Shown here: positions 45,808-55,549 of the stretch, one piece after another | How positions within the stretch are numbered: the stretch's first letter is position 1 | Layout: every line of letters starts with the position of its first letter | Assembly: GCF_000430525.1 (NCBI RefSeq) | Contig: NZ_AUME01000001.1 | Span: forward strand, 124,001-188,000 | Direction: 5' to 3' | Length of the DNA: 64,000 bases | DNA from: Prevotella corporis DSM 18810 = JCM 8529 | GTDB lineage: Bacteria > Bacteroidota > Bacteroidia > Bacteroidales > Bacteroidaceae | Position numbers and translations under genes: made by a program | The notes under the pieces: generated by a model | Seen by the model: only the letters and a program-made list of their open reading frames with translations | Told to the model about the DNA's origin: nothing | The model's database searches: none

Positions 45808-46463
45808 TGGAAGCAATGGAATTGACACAGGATTACATCAGGCTGGCTTTTGAGAAATACAACAGGTTGATATTCGACGACAGGCTGCCACTGCCTGTAT
45901 TAAAGCTCTCTAAGGCACGTACCCGCCTCGGACAGATGTCGTGCAAGCGTGGCTTTCTAAAAAGAAAACCCTACGATTTCATAATTTCTATTTCCTCCTA
46001 TTATAAACAATCGCAGCAGGAAATAGACGATGTCATTATTCATGAGATGATTCATTATTATATCGCTTACAACGAAATAAAGGACACTTCGGCGCATGGG
46101 AAGGTATTTCGCTCAATGATGGCAGAGATAAACCGGCGATACGGACGCCATCTGACCATATCTGTTAAAACAAAAGGAATGGAACCGACCATTGCCAAAC
46201 AGCCAACGACTTGCCTTGTGTTGGCAATCGAAATGGATAACGGCACGTGTTACCTCTCTTCGGTAAATCCTAAGTTTGCCCATGAGATAGCCTTGACAAT
46301 CTCACGCATATCTTCCGTTACTTCCCATTCATGGTTCACGACGCAGGATGCGTTCTTTCTCAATATGCCCCGTGTTCGTTCGCTTCGGGGACGTAAGGTT
46401 TCGAGAACGTTCTATCAAGAAATGATGGGCAGAATGAAACCATTTGAATTTCCTATGATTTAA
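45804..46463 (+). CDS. SprT-like zinc metalloprotease
   Basis: A 219-residue protein. The active-site helix is IIHEMIHYYIAYN (HExxH, about residues 75-87), with HGKVFRSMMAEINRRYG supplying the third metal ligand region (about 99-115), as in the SprT/Spartan fold. The N-terminal YNRLIFDDRLP segment is typical. No C-terminal zinc ribbon is seen; the last 80 residues are of unknown type. It is coupled to a RecD-like helicase by a 4-base overlap. Its stop overlaps the convergent DUF4253 gene by 4 bases. Confidence 0.87.
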   Translation: MMEAMELTQDYIRLAFEKYNRLIFDDRLPLPVLKLSKARTRLGQMSCKRGFLKRKPYDFIISISSYYKQSQQEIDDVIIHEMIHYYIAYNEIKDTSAHGKVFRSMMAEINRRYGRHLTISVKTKGMEPTIAKQPTTCLVLAIEMDNGTCYLSSVNPKFAHEIALTISRISSVTSHSWFTTQDAFFLNMPRVRSLRGRKVSRTFYQEMMGRMKPFEFPMI

Positions 46464-47569
46464 TCCCACCAAAATTCCCAGATGGATGAGTCGCAAATAG
46501 AATTGGCGGCATTGGCGATAGTACCGTAACCTTGATAAATATAGTCAGGACAATAAGCAAAATGCTCTAAGGCGACATCGATTGCTTGAGATTTGGCAAT
46601 GGGTTTGTCAAGATAATAGCCGACCATGTCGCTATCAACATAAGCGGGAACAGCCCCATAGCGCTCAAACCAATACTTTGCCACGGCCATGTGGTCGGTG
46701 ACGGCGATGTCGTAGTTGTCTGCATAGAACGGCAACCATGCAAAAACTTCCCAGGCATGCTTCACCGGAACTTCTGCCAACAAAACGTAGTCATAGGGCA
46801 GAAGTGAATTGTCAGACCGCTCAAAGAAACAATTCCTTCCCTCTAACTTCTCCTCGCATTCGCCAATGATGTCCTTGCGCCAATCGAGACTTCCGTCCTG
46901 TTCTATATCCGCTTTGGAATCAGCCAGCAATTCGTCAATCTTCTTGTGCCCGTCTGTGACAGCTGTTGCGAGCATATTGCGTCGCCATGCCCTCACTTTC
47001 TTCATATCGACGGAATAACACGGACCATCGGGATCGATTTCGGCGGTCAATCCTATGAAGTTATTTGCACTGACAGGAACTAAGACTGGATAAAAGCCTT
47101 GCGATTTACCCCTCTCAAGTGCTGATTTATAGGCTTCCGTGATTTCAAAGACAGTTGTTGATGAGTCGAATTCTTGATAGTGACAGTCAAGAAACTCCTT
47201 TGTGAGGCGTCTAAGCTCGTCAATGTCAACGTGTTCTTCATCGTCTGTCCTTACGCTATCTTTAAAAACTCTATATAATCGGTAAACCTTGATGAAGCGA
47301 TAAGCCATAAAAGCGGTTGTGATTGCTGCAACAATCACCTTGTGATGGTTAACAATACTGGCTACCAACAGACCTATCGTTAGCAAAAATAACGCTCCCC
47401 ATGTATAGACTTGACGTTTAAGGATATTGGAAACACCGACCCAATCGCTCTTGGCAGTCAGCGTTTCCAAATCCAATTCCATCTGTTTCTCCTTTCTTTG
47501 CTTGCGTTGGTACAGGAAAGCCATAAGTACCAACACGGCAATCAGAACCAAGATGAAGGTTAAATCCAT
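46460..47569 (-). CDS. DUF4253 protein with N-terminal membrane helices
   Basis: A 369-residue protein. Helix 1 spans about residues 3-19 and two more lie near 56-90. The C-terminal 150 residues fit DUF4253: VFAWLPFYADNYDIAVTDH, then KYWFERYGAVPAYV, AYCPDYIYQGYGTIANAA and the terminal WEFWWD. DUF4253 has no known function and is usually soluble; the added membrane anchor is unusual. It begins 12 bases after the alaS stop, so it is probably carried on the alaS transcript. Confidence 0.8.
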   Translation of the reverse strand: MDLTFILVLIAVLVLMAFLYQRKQRKEKQMELDLETLTAKSDWVGVSNILKRQVYTWGALFLLTIGLLVASIVNHHKVIVAAITTAFMAYRFIKVYRLYRVFKDSVRTDDEEHVDIDELRRLTKEFLDCHYQEFDSSTTVFEITEAYKSALERGKSQGFYPVLVPVSANNFIGLTAEIDPDGPCYSVDMKKVRAWRRNMLATAVTDGHKKIDELLADSKADIEQDGSLDWRKDIIGECEEKLEGRNCFFERSDNSLLPYDYVLLAEVPVKHAWEVFAWLPFYADNYDIAVTDHMAVAKYWFERYGAVPAYVDSDMVGYYLDKPIAKSQAIDVALEHFAYCPDYIYQGYGTIANAANSICDSSIWEFWWD

Positions 47570-47581
47570 AAGATTGATGAA

Positions 47582-50242
47582 TTACAGCTCAGCCAATTCA
47601 ATGACTTTTTCAACCGCAGCATTGATGTTGGCAGCATCCTTACCACCTGCTTGGGCATAATGTGGCTGACCACCACCACCGCCTTTGATTAGCTTGGCAG
47701 CCTCACGGATTATTTTTCCGGCATTCATCGCATGGTCTTTCACCATGTCGTCGCTGAGCATCACCGAGAGAAGAGGTCGGTTATCGTAAACAGAGCCGAG
47801 CACACAGACGAGCTTTTCGGGAATCGCCTCACGCACTTTGAATACGATATCCTTAGCCGACGAAGGCTCAACGGGAAGGACTGCCTTCACAACATTGATG
47901 CCATTCATGTTCCGAACCTTCTCTACGAGGCTCTTTGCCGCACGATCGGCAGCCTGTTGACGAAAACTCTCCATGTCTTTCTTCATTGTATCGTGCTCTT
48001 CGATGTACTTTGCCACCACGTTCTTCAAGTCCTTGGCATTGTTGAACATAGCTTTCAGGTCGCGAAGCGTGTCCTCCAATGCGTAGATGGCTTCCTCACA
48101 GTTCTTTCCCGTCATGGCTTCTATGCGACGAACGCCTGCGGCGACACTGCTTTCGCTTACGATTTTGAAGAAGCCTATGCGTCCAGTTGATGCCGCATGG
48201 ATACCTCCGCAGAACTCACAGCTTGGCCCAAACCGCACGACACGTACCTTGTCGCCGTATTTTTCGCCAAAGAGTGCTACCGCACCCATCTTCTTTGCCT
48301 CCTCGATTGGTGTGTCGCGATGTTCGTCGAGAGGCAAATCCTGTCGTATCATGTCATTTACCAGCCGCTCAACCTGCCTCAATTCCTCGTCGGTAACTTT
48401 CTGAAAGTGTGAGAAGTCAAAGCGGAGCGTGTCAGGACTCACATAAGAACCTTTCTGTTCGGCATGCTCTCCGAGTACTTGCTTTAAGGCATAGTCCAGC
48501 AAGTGGGTAGCGGAGTGGTTGGCAGCTGATGCCTCCCGTTTGTCGGTGTCAACGCAAGCCATGAAGTCGGCTTCTACATCTTTGGGCAATTCCTTAATAA
48601 TGTGTATGCTTTGGTTGTTCTCGCGCTTGGTGTCGATGATGTTTATGGTTTCGTTCTCGCTGACAAGAACTCCTTGATCGCCAACTTGACCACCCATTTC
48701 ACCGTAGAACGGTGTATGGTTGAGCACCACTTCGTAGAAACTGCTCTTCTTTTGTGTTACCTTACGGTAGCGGAGGATATGGCATTCGTATTCGGTGTAA
48801 TCGTAACCGACAAACTCTTGTTCGCCCTCTTTCAGCTGAACCCAGTCTCCATTCTCTACTACGGCGGCATTACGGGCACGTGCTTTCTGCTGCGCCATTT
48901 CATCATCGAACTGCTTTTCGTCAACAGTGAAACCGTTCTCACGACAAATCAGCTCGGTAAGGTCAAGTGGAAATCCATAGGTGTCAAACAGACGGAAGGC
49001 CTCTTTGCCACTTAATTCGGTCTTACCCTGACTTTTCATCTCTTCCATGGCCGTGTTCAGTAGGTTGATACCTTTTTCAAGGGTGCGGAGGAATGAGTCT
49101 TCCTCTTCCTTTATCACACGGGCGATGAGCTCGCGCTGAGCTGGGAGCTCTGGATAGGCTTCTCCCATCTCCTGAATGAAAATGTTGAGCAGTTTGAAGA
49201 TAAACGCTTCCTTCTGTCCAAGGAAAGTATAGGCATAGCGTACGGCACGGCGCAGGATTCGTCGGATGACGTACCCCGCTTTGGCATTACCAGGAAGTTG
49301 ACCGTCGGCGATAGAGAATGCCACGGCACGCATGTGGTCTGCCACCACGCGCATGGCGATGTCAATCTTCTCCTGCTCGTCTTTTGCCTCTCCGTTCTCA
49401 CCAGAAGGTGTGGTAAAACCATACTTTTTCCCGCTCAGTTGTTCAATTTGCTTGATGACTGGCTGGAAGATATCGGTGTCGTAGTTTGAGCTTTTGCCTT
49501 GCAACATACGCACCAGACGTTCGAATCCCATACCTGTGTCGATGACATTCATTGCTAACGGTTCGAGCGAGTTGTCCGATTTGCGGTTGAACTGCATGAA
49601 AACGATATTCCATATCTCAATAACCTGTGGGTCGTCCTTATTGACGAGCTCCCGACCAGCCATCTTTGCCTTTGCTTCAGCTGTGCGCGAGTCAACGTGT
49701 ATTTCGGAACAAGGGCCGCATGGTCCAGTTTCGCCCATCTCCCAGAAGTTGTCGTGCTTGTTGCCGTTGATGATATGGTCTTCGGGCAAGTGTTTTGCCC
49801 AATACTTGGCAGCTTCGTCGTCTCGCGGGATGTTTTCTTCGGGACTACCTTCGAACACTGTCACGTAGAGGTCGGCTGGGTTTAGGTGCAACACATCCAC
49901 AAGAAATTCCCACGCATGGTCAATGGCCTTTTCCTTAAAGTAATCGCCGAAACTCCAGTTGCCGAGCATTTCAAACATCGTATGGTGATAAGTGTCGTGT
50001 CCCACCTCTTCGAGGTCGTTGTGCTTACCGCTCACACGCAGACATTTTTGTGAGTCAGCGCGTCGGCGTGGCTCTGGATCTTTTGTTCCGAGGATAATAT
50101 CTTTCCACTGGTTCATACCAGCATTGGTAAACATCAGCGTAGGGTCGTCCTTTATGACCATAGGGGCGGACGGTACGATGACGTGTCCTTTCGACTCGAA
50201 GAATTTCTTAAACGAATCGCGGATTTCATTAGCTGTCATCAT
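47582..50242 (-). CDS. alaS: Alanyl-tRNA synthetase
   Basis: An 886-residue class II synthetase. It starts with [19 protein letters not shown]; the catalytic domain contains [16 protein letters not shown]. The editing domain has [12 protein letters not shown] (HxxxH) and CEFCGGIHA supplying the other metal ligands, and the C-terminal oligomerisation/C-Ala region ends [14 protein letters not shown]. Length is normal. Two ATGs (50242, 50239) are adjacent. It attaches alanine to its tRNA and clears mischarged Ser and Gly. Confidence 0.97.
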   Translation of the reverse strand: MMTANEIRDSFKKFFESKGHVIVPSAPMVIKDDPTLMFTNAGMNQWKDIILGTKDPEPRRRADSQKCLRVSGKHNDLEEVGHDTYHHTMFEMLGNWSFGDYFKEKAIDHAWEFLVDVLHLNPADLYVTVFEGSPEENIPRDDEAAKYWAKHLPEDHIINGNKHDNFWEMGETGPCGPCSEIHVDSRTAEAKAKMAGRELVNKDDPQVIEIWNIVFMQFNRKSDNSLEPLAMNVIDTGMGFERLVRMLQGKSSNYDTDIFQPVIKQIEQLSGKKYGFTTPSGENGEAKDEQEKIDIAMRVVADHMRAVAFSIADGQLPGNAKAGYVIRRILRRAVRYAYTFLGQKEAFIFKLLNIFIQEMGEAYPELPAQRELIARVIKEEEDSFLRTLEKGINLLNTAMEEMKSQGKTELSGKEAFRLFDTYGFPLDLTELICRENGFTVDEKQFDDEMAQQKARARNAAVVENGDWVQLKEGEQEFVGYDYTEYECHILRYRKVTQKKSSFYEVVLNHTPFYGEMGGQVGDQGVLVSENETINIIDTKRENNQSIHIIKELPKDVEADFMACVDTDKREASAANHSATHLLDYALKQVLGEHAEQKGSYVSPDTLRFDFSHFQKVTDEELRQVERLVNDMIRQDLPLDEHRDTPIEEAKKMGAVALFGEKYGDKVRVVRFGPSCEFCGGIHAASTGRIGFFKIVSESSVAAGVRRIEAMTGKNCEEAIYALEDTLRDLKAMFNNAKDLKNVVAKYIEEHDTMKKDMESFRQQAADRAAKSLVEKVRNMNGINVVKAVLPVEPSSAKDIVFKVREAIPEKLVCVLGSVYDNRPLLSVMLSDDMVKDHAMNAGKIIREAAKLIKGGGGGQPHYAQAGGKDAANINAAVEKVIELAEL

Positions 50243-50280
50243 CTTATTATTCTTAATTTTATAAAATTCATTGAAAAGTG

Positions 50281-50315
50281 TTGCAAAGATACGGACTTTT
50301 CACTATTTTTGCAAA
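50281..50315. promoter_or_regulatory. Interleaved divergent promoters of alaS and merR
   Basis: Minus strand (alaS): TTTG 50312-50315, 20 bases, TATCTTTG 50284-50291. Plus strand (merR): TTG 50281-50283, 20 bases, TATTTTTG 50304-50311. The two promoters occupy the same 35 bases, each -7 box abutting the other's -33, so the polymerases must exclude each other. Confidence 0.7.
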
Positions 50316-50395
50316 TGAAATGGTAAATGATTGACCGATAGTTGGCAAGGCTTTTCGTTCAACTCTTTGTGTCAAGTAAGGAAAAATAAGCAGCT

Positions 50396-50734
50396 ATGGC
50401 AGAAAATTCACGTAAACTCTATTATTCCATCAAGGAAGTGGCGCAACAGTTAGCCGTATCAGAAAGTTTGCTCAGATATTGGGAGACAGAGTTTCCGCAC
50501 CTTCGACCGAAAACCACGGGCAACCGTGTGCGCCAATATACCGAGAAGGACATTGAGCAAATCAAGGTCATTTACAACCTTGTAAAGGTACGTGGATTCA
50601 AGATTGCCGCTGCCAGGAAGATGCTTCAGGAAAACCGGATGGGGGCTGACAAGAGTCAGAAGATAATGGAAAGTCTCATCTCCGTGCGTGACCAGCTGAA
50701 GGAACTCAAACTGCAATTAGACGGATTGGTGTGA
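50396..50734 (+). CDS. MerR-family transcriptional regulator
   Basis: A 112-residue regulator. The winged helix-turn-helix is YYSIKEVAQQLAVSESLLRYW (region 9-29), followed by RPKTTGNRVRQYTEKDIEQIK and a C-terminal coiled coil ending LKELKLQLDGLV. No ligand-binding domain or metal-binding Cys is present, so the signal is unknown. The short form with this N-terminus is common as a single gene in Bacteroidales. Its leader is about 80 bases and a terminator follows. Confidence 0.93.
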   Translation: MAENSRKLYYSIKEVAQQLAVSESLLRYWETEFPHLRPKTTGNRVRQYTEKDIEQIKVIYNLVKVRGFKIAAARKMLQENRMGADKSQKIMESLISVRDQLKELKLQLDGLV

Positions 50735-50763
50735 CAAGCCGATTCGATGGCATAAAAAGCATT

Positions 50764-50793
50764 AAGGCTGAACAGTGTTGTTCAGCCTTTTTT
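50764..50793 (+). terminator. Intrinsic terminator of merR
   Basis: AAGGCTGAACA (50764-50774) pairs perfectly with TGTTCAGCCTT (50779-50789) around GTGT, followed by T. Confidence 0.92.
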
Positions 50794-50985
50794 ATTTGTC
50801 AGTGGATGCATCTTCAATAAAGTTTTATGATAGGATAATGACACTTTTGTGTAAAGATTATTCATAAGAATTTAACAATTCAAATCTCCCGGTTCAGTAT
50901 AGATGGGATAGGGGAGTGCACTGTTTTAGCTTTAAAATTCTGATTCATGAGGGTGGATTTAGCCTATTCTTGGCTTTTTCTGTGC

Positions 50986-51165
50986 GAAACCATAGCTTTC
51001 GTCGGTCGGAACTATAGCTATTCGTAAGTAAAACCATAGCTCTGGCGCAACGATAGCTATGCTTTTGATGATGAAATGTTGACAAAACGCACGATGGAAG
51101 ATACACTATTATTGAGACATGTCTTTAAACAGATTGATTGTCAGTAGTTTATAAACCTGTCTAAA
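50986..51165. repeat. Composite repeat, locus G: variant 22-bp units plus module
   Basis: Units start at 50986, 51008, 51030 and 51052, still 22 bases apart, but the core differs: the first three carry AAACCATAGCTTT-like sequence (C-C-A-T-A-G-C-T) and the fourth ATAGCTATGCTTT. The module at about 51129-51165 (GATTGATTGTCAGTAGTTTATAA) follows. The 589-base gap separates convergent genes. It also includes the minus-strand terminator at 51267-51299. Confidence 0.82.
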
Positions 51166-51266
51166 AATTGCGTATTTTCAGGAAGCTCTTGAATGTTTTG
51201 AGAAAATAGGCTGAATTTTCGCCCTTTTGTAAAGAAAATTCAAAGATTCGATTGCTGCATAGTCTG

Positions 51267-51299
51267 AAAAAAGAGGATACGCAGCGTACCCTCTTTTTC
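51267..51299. terminator. Bidirectional terminator at the TonB-receptor 3' end
   Basis: AAGAGG (51271-51276) pairs with CCTCTT (51290-51295), extended inside by TACGC/GCGTA, with A and T tracts on the two flanks. It lies 25 bases after the stop of the minus-strand receptor gene. Confidence 0.85.
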
Positions 51300-51323
51300 T
51301 TATGAGTGTGTTTTTTTCGCAAT

Positions 51324-54300
51324 TTAGTTGAAGAAGTATTTTACACCAATCTGCAACATCCAGCACTGGTTGTAGTTCTTGTCGAACGACCATGTCTTTG
51401 TAGGAGCATTGCCCTCCTTGTCTTTTCTCATCGAGAAGTAAGGAACGTTGTTGGCATCTATCTTGTCAACTTTTAGGAACTGACCGCTGAAGCTGCCGTT
51501 CATGTTCTTCTCCACTCCCCACTTTGAGTTGAACAAGTTGCCTATGTTCATCACGTTGGCACTCAACTGAAGGTTGTGGCGTGTGTTGCCGATGTTGAAG
51601 GTGAAGTCGTGTGCCCAGCGGAAGTCGAAACGATGGACGAATGGCGCGCGTGCGCTGTAAGCCTCCGCATACTCGCCCTTGTGGTTCTTCAGGTAAGAGT
51701 CCTGATTCACGTAGTTCCAGAAGAGTTGGCGATCAGACTCGTGTGTGAAATGAATCTGGCTGTCGTCGGCCGGAATGTACATCAAGTCGTTGGCAATCTT
51801 GTCGTTGTTGATGTCGCCGTAGTAAAAATAGCTGTAGCCCCTTGGAGAATAGCCGGTGTAGAAGAGTGCGAAATGGTCGTGATTATAAGTGTAGCTCACT
51901 GAAGCTATCAGGCGATCGGGAATCACATACTGCGAGTTCTGCAGTGCGTCGCTGTTCGGACCGTTGACGGTGTAGAGTCCTTGCCATGCCGATGATGCGT
52001 TGGAGCCGGGCATTCCCGACACCTCCTTCATCACTGTGTGGGTATAGGCTGCCATGATGCTCAGGTTGTCGATTGGCTCTGCGTTCAGTGTGAGGTTGAA
52101 TGTCCAACCATAGCCTTTGTGCGTGTTCTCCAGCACGCAAGCATCGCTCACCTTATTATATGTGAAGTTGGTCGGATAGAGATAGCGGTTGTCGGCTCCG
52201 TTGAGGCGTTCCCATGTGGGCATCTCCGCATCCTTGATGTTCCAGTTCACCAGACGAACGTCGTTGATTTTTTTTGTATAGGTGAACTCTGCTGTTGCGG
52301 TGAAGGGGAACGAGGTGGGTATCTGATAATCAACGGCAATCGATGATTTCCATACCTGTGGCATCTTGAAGTCGCTGGCGATGGCGGCGATGGAACTTGG
52401 CACCGTGCCTTGCTCTGGTGTGATGCTTTCCGGCGCACCGAGCATGTCTCGCATCTGGTTCACATCGGTAAGGATGCCTCCTGTAAACTTGTCGAGTCGT
52501 GGGTCTCTCGATGTTACGACGCCGTTGGTGTATCGTGTCACGGCACTCACGAGGTTTTGGACCATACCAGAGTTGGAGGGCATGTTGGTGAAGAACACCA
52601 ATGGCAGGCGACCGGTGAAGATACCTGAGCCACCACGCACTTTCAGCGTGCGGTCTTTGAACACATCCCATGTGAATCCGAAGCGTGGCGATATCTGAAT
52701 GTTGCTCTTGGCCCACTTTCCGGTGTCGATGTGGCGACCTCCGAAGTCGAGTTCGTAGATGGCATTGTTACGCATGATGTCGTCATCGTCATAAGAAATG
52801 TTGTCGAATCGTATGCCGCCTGTCAGTTTCAGGTTGTCGAGCACGTTCCACTCGTCTTGCAGATAAAGCCCATACTGATTGAAACTGACTTCTGCCGCTG
52901 GATTGAGGTTGCCTGCATAGCCATAGGTTAGTGCAACAGCCTCAGGCGCAGCACCTGTGAGGAAATCATTGAGGCTGCGGTAGCGGTAATAGCCTGTTCC
53001 GTTTCGCATGTAGGAGTTATTAGCCATCTGATGCTCGAAGCTCAATCCTGCCGTCAGTTTGTGGCTGCCCAGATAATAAGTGAAATTGTCGGTGATGGTC
53101 GTAATCTTATTGTTCACACCATTGTTGTAAGTGAACAGCTCGTAACCGAGGCTCATGTACGGCTCAAGGGTCTGCTTCACGTTGTATCCGCCGAAGTCAA
53201 CAGCGATGTTTTGTCCCGTTTTGGAATCGATTGTGGGGTAATCGCCCGTTGAGTAGTCGTACATGATGTCGATGAATGGGAATGGCGACGAGTTGCTGCC
53301 ACGCATATCCTTGATGTTTGTGTAGGTAACGAGCAGTTGGTTGGAGATATTCTTGCCGAAACGACTGTTCAAGTCGGCAGAAATGGAGTTGATTTTATTC
53401 TCCATCGAGTACATGGAGTTTGCGAAGGCCATGGAATACTGCGATAAACGGTTGAATCCTCTCAGTCGGAAGCCAGTGTTGCCTGAATTTCCGTTGGTGG
53501 GGTTCCATGCCTTGTTGGTTGTTGTGTTGTAGCGAAGGGCAAGATGGTGGTTCTGATTGATGTTCCAGTCAAGACGAGCGAGAAACTTTGTGTTGCTCTC
53601 ATCTGCAGGAAAGGCATCGTATGCCCCTGTATCATAGCCGTATTTGCTTCGCATGAACTCTTGAACTTTCTGCATATCGGCAATGGTGGTTCTTGAAATG
53701 TAGTCTGTTTTTCTGGCTACACCATCTGCAGAAGGATGCCAGCGGTTGGCCACTGATGGCACCTTGGAGGTCTCGAAGTTGGCAAAGAAAAAGAGTTTGT
53801 CCTTCAGAATCGGACCACCCAGTGTGAATCCGTAAGTGGTGTTGCGGTTGGTGCCGCGTTCTCCGAGGTCGGTGTGGTCAATGCGGTTACCGTGCATGTT
53901 TTCATTGTTGTGGTAAATGTAGGCTGCTCCCTTGAAAGTGTTTGTGCCTGATTTGGTCACGGCGTTGATACCTCCGCCAATGAAGTTGGTCTGCCGCACA
54001 TCGTAAGGAGCGATCACCACCTGTACCTCGTCGATGGCATCCATTGAGATAGGATTGCCTCCTCCGGGGAGTGCCGACGAGAGACCGAAGTTGTTGTTGA
54101 AGTTGGCACCGTCGAGGGTGAAGTTGGTCGAACGTCCATCGCCGCCGGCGAAACTCATGCCGTTGGCATAAGGAGATATGCGCGCAATGTCGGATATGCT
54201 GCGATTGATGGTAGGCAGCGCTGTCATCTGTGCGTTGCTGATGTTGGTGGTGGCACCGGTCTTTTCGAGTGAGAACTTGCTGGCCTTGCCCGTAACGACA

Positions 54301-54656
54301 ACCTCGCCCAGCTCATTGGCATCCTCTGAAAGCGCCGGCGACAGCTTATAGACCTCGCCGAGCTGAAGCATGATTCCCGTATAGGTCTTCGATTTGTGCC
54401 CGACATAAGATACGGTGACGGAGTAGGGACCACCGGTGCGCATACCTTGGATTTCGTAGCGTCCGTCGATGTTTGTGACACTGGCATAGCGTGTGCCTGA
54501 AGGCTCGTGTACAACTTGTACCGAAGCCCCAATCAGAGGCTCGTTGCTGCCAGATAATGTAACCTTGCCTCCGAGAGCGGAGGTGGTGACCTGTGCTGAA
54601 AGGGTCGATGCGAACATCACCAACAGCGCAAACAGGAATAGTAATCTTTTCTGCAT
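51324..54656 (-). CDS. TonB-dependent outer-membrane receptor, Oar-like
   Basis: An 1110-residue outer-membrane protein. Signal peptide MQKRLLFLFALLVMFASTLSA (region 1-21). A carboxypeptidase-regulatory-like domain covers about residues 22-105 (GGKVTLSGSNEPLIGASVQ), then the plug with GEVVVTGKASKFSLEKTGA and DGRSTNFTLDGANFNN, and a barrel rich in aromatic strands ending LQIGVKYFFN. The repertoire matches Oar-like receptors, whose substrates are often peptides or unknown, rather than SusC glycan transporters: no SusD partner is adjacent. It has its own promoter. Confidence 0.92.
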   Translation of the reverse strand: MQKRLLFLFALLVMFASTLSAQVTTSALGGKVTLSGSNEPLIGASVQVVHEPSGTRYASVTNIDGRYEIQGMRTGGPYSVTVSYVGHKSKTYTGIMLQLGEVYKLSPALSEDANELGEVVVTGKASKFSLEKTGATTNISNAQMTALPTINRSISDIARISPYANGMSFAGGDGRSTNFTLDGANFNNNFGLSSALPGGGNPISMDAIDEVQVVIAPYDVRQTNFIGGGINAVTKSGTNTFKGAAYIYHNNENMHGNRIDHTDLGERGTNRNTTYGFTLGGPILKDKLFFFANFETSKVPSVANRWHPSADGVARKTDYISRTTIADMQKVQEFMRSKYGYDTGAYDAFPADESNTKFLARLDWNINQNHHLALRYNTTTNKAWNPTNGNSGNTGFRLRGFNRLSQYSMAFANSMYSMENKINSISADLNSRFGKNISNQLLVTYTNIKDMRGSNSSPFPFIDIMYDYSTGDYPTIDSKTGQNIAVDFGGYNVKQTLEPYMSLGYELFTYNNGVNNKITTITDNFTYYLGSHKLTAGLSFEHQMANNSYMRNGTGYYRYRSLNDFLTGAAPEAVALTYGYAGNLNPAAEVSFNQYGLYLQDEWNVLDNLKLTGGIRFDNISYDDDDIMRNNAIYELDFGGRHIDTGKWAKSNIQISPRFGFTWDVFKDRTLKVRGGSGIFTGRLPLVFFTNMPSNSGMVQNLVSAVTRYTNGVVTSRDPRLDKFTGGILTDVNQMRDMLGAPESITPEQGTVPSSIAAIASDFKMPQVWKSSIAVDYQIPTSFPFTATAEFTYTKKINDVRLVNWNIKDAEMPTWERLNGADNRYLYPTNFTYNKVSDACVLENTHKGYGWTFNLTLNAEPIDNLSIMAAYTHTVMKEVSGMPGSNASSAWQGLYTVNGPNSDALQNSQYVIPDRLIASVSYTYNHDHFALFYTGYSPRGYSYFYYGDINNDKIANDLMYIPADDSQIHFTHESDRQLFWNYVNQDSYLKNHKGEYAEAYSARAPFVHRFDFRWAHDFTFNIGNTRHNLQLSANVMNIGNLFNSKWGVEKNMNGSFSGQFLKVDKIDANNVPYFSMRKDKEGNAPTKTWSFDKNYNQCWMLQIGVKYFFN

Positions 54657-54715
54657 TGTGGAATGAATTATAAAATTATGGTTTGTTTTTTACGTTTACC
54701 TTATTAATTACGGTG

Positions 54716-54723
54716 CAAAATTA
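54716..54723 (-). promoter_or_regulatory. -7 box of the TonB receptor gene
   Basis: On the minus strand TAATTTTG matches TAnnTTTG, 60 bases before the ATG. Confidence 0.6.
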
Positions 54724-54980
54724 GTTAAGGAATGTTTCTATCGTGTTACATAAAAATTAAAAACTCGTTGAAACTTCTTTAAACCTCTCTGTTTTTCTGT
54801 ATTACACTCTGCGGACTGTATTTGAGCATCAGTCAGCCTTTCTTTATGAATAATCGGAATTTGGCCTATTTTACGCACTTGTAAGGTGTGGTGACGATGT
54901 CCGATAACCATCCTGAAAGGCGCTAAAAGAGTGTTAGTTGTTTTTAACTAAAAAAGTTTTCGAATAATTTTCCGATGCAT

Positions 54981-54988
54981 TATCTTTG
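54981..54988 (+). promoter_or_regulatory. -7 box of the NlpE-like gene
   Basis: TATCTTTG matches TAnnTTTG, 27 bases before the ATG, with a weak TTTT-type -33. Confidence 0.65.
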
Positions 54989-55014
54989 TAACAATTATTT
55001 TATTCAAAATTAAG

Positions 55015-55470
55015 ATGAAGAAAGTATTGGTATTAGTAGTTGCTTGCGCCACAATGGTTGCATGCCAACAGAAAGGTAAGACTACCGAAGAAGCTGCAGC
55101 AAAAGACAGCGCTTCTGTAGAAGTTGTTGATTCCATGCGCTATGCTGGTGAGGTTCCAGCTGCTGATGGTCCAGGCATTCGCTATGAATTGGCTCTGGCT
55201 GCCGACAGCACTGACGGTTTCAGCATGACAGAAACTTATCTTGCTGCTAAGAAGGACGGCAAGGACGATGTGAAGAAATTCACAGGTAAGGCTGAGAAAA
55301 TCGAAAAAGACGTGAAGGGTGAGAAGAAGGTTGCCTACAAGTTCACATTGGGCAAGGACGGGGCTGCTTACTTCATGGTTGTAAACGATTCAACTCTCCG
55401 CATGGTTAACGATCAGTTGGAAGAGTCTGCTAACAAGAGTCTCAACTACGATTTGAAGTTAGTGAAGTAA
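55015..55470 (+). CDS. NlpE-like lipoprotein
   Basis: A 151-residue lipoprotein. Signal and lipobox: MKKVLVLVVACATMVAC, Cys17 lipidated. After a Lys/Glu/Ala-rich linker, YAGEVPAADGPGIRYELAL and the AAYFMVVNDSTLRMVND strand fit the NlpE N-terminal beta-barrel domain. In E. coli NlpE senses surfaces and lipoprotein trafficking, but the Cpx partner is not expected here and the CXXC copper motif is absent. The gene is monocistronic with its own promoter and terminator; its Lys-rich composition (GKDDVKKF) suggests high expression. Confidence 0.82.
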   Translation: MKKVLVLVVACATMVACQQKGKTTEEAAAKDSASVEVVDSMRYAGEVPAADGPGIRYELALAADSTDGFSMTETYLAAKKDGKDDVKKFTGKAEKIEKDVKGEKKVAYKFTLGKDGAAYFMVVNDSTLRMVNDQLEESANKSLNYDLKLVK

Positions 55471-55500
55471 TTGATTCTGAAAAGAAGAACGAAAGAATAA

Positions 55501-55530
55501 GGGATGTGCCTGATGGCGCATCCCCGTTTT
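55501..55530 (+). terminator. Intrinsic terminator of the NlpE-like gene
   Basis: A 10-base stem (55501-55510 with 55515-55524, one G-T pair) with a TGAT loop is followed by CGTTTTATTT. It may also slow convergent transcription from spoT. Confidence 0.85.
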
Positions 55531-55549
55531 ATTTGTGGTTGCAGATAGA

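Larger units (their letters stand above)
54657..55014. other. Noncoding region between the TonB receptor and the NlpE-like gene
   Basis: A 358-base divergent gap. It contains the two promoters listed separately and AT-rich DNA. I see no 22-base array, no hairpin worth naming and no credible gene. Confidence 0.6.
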
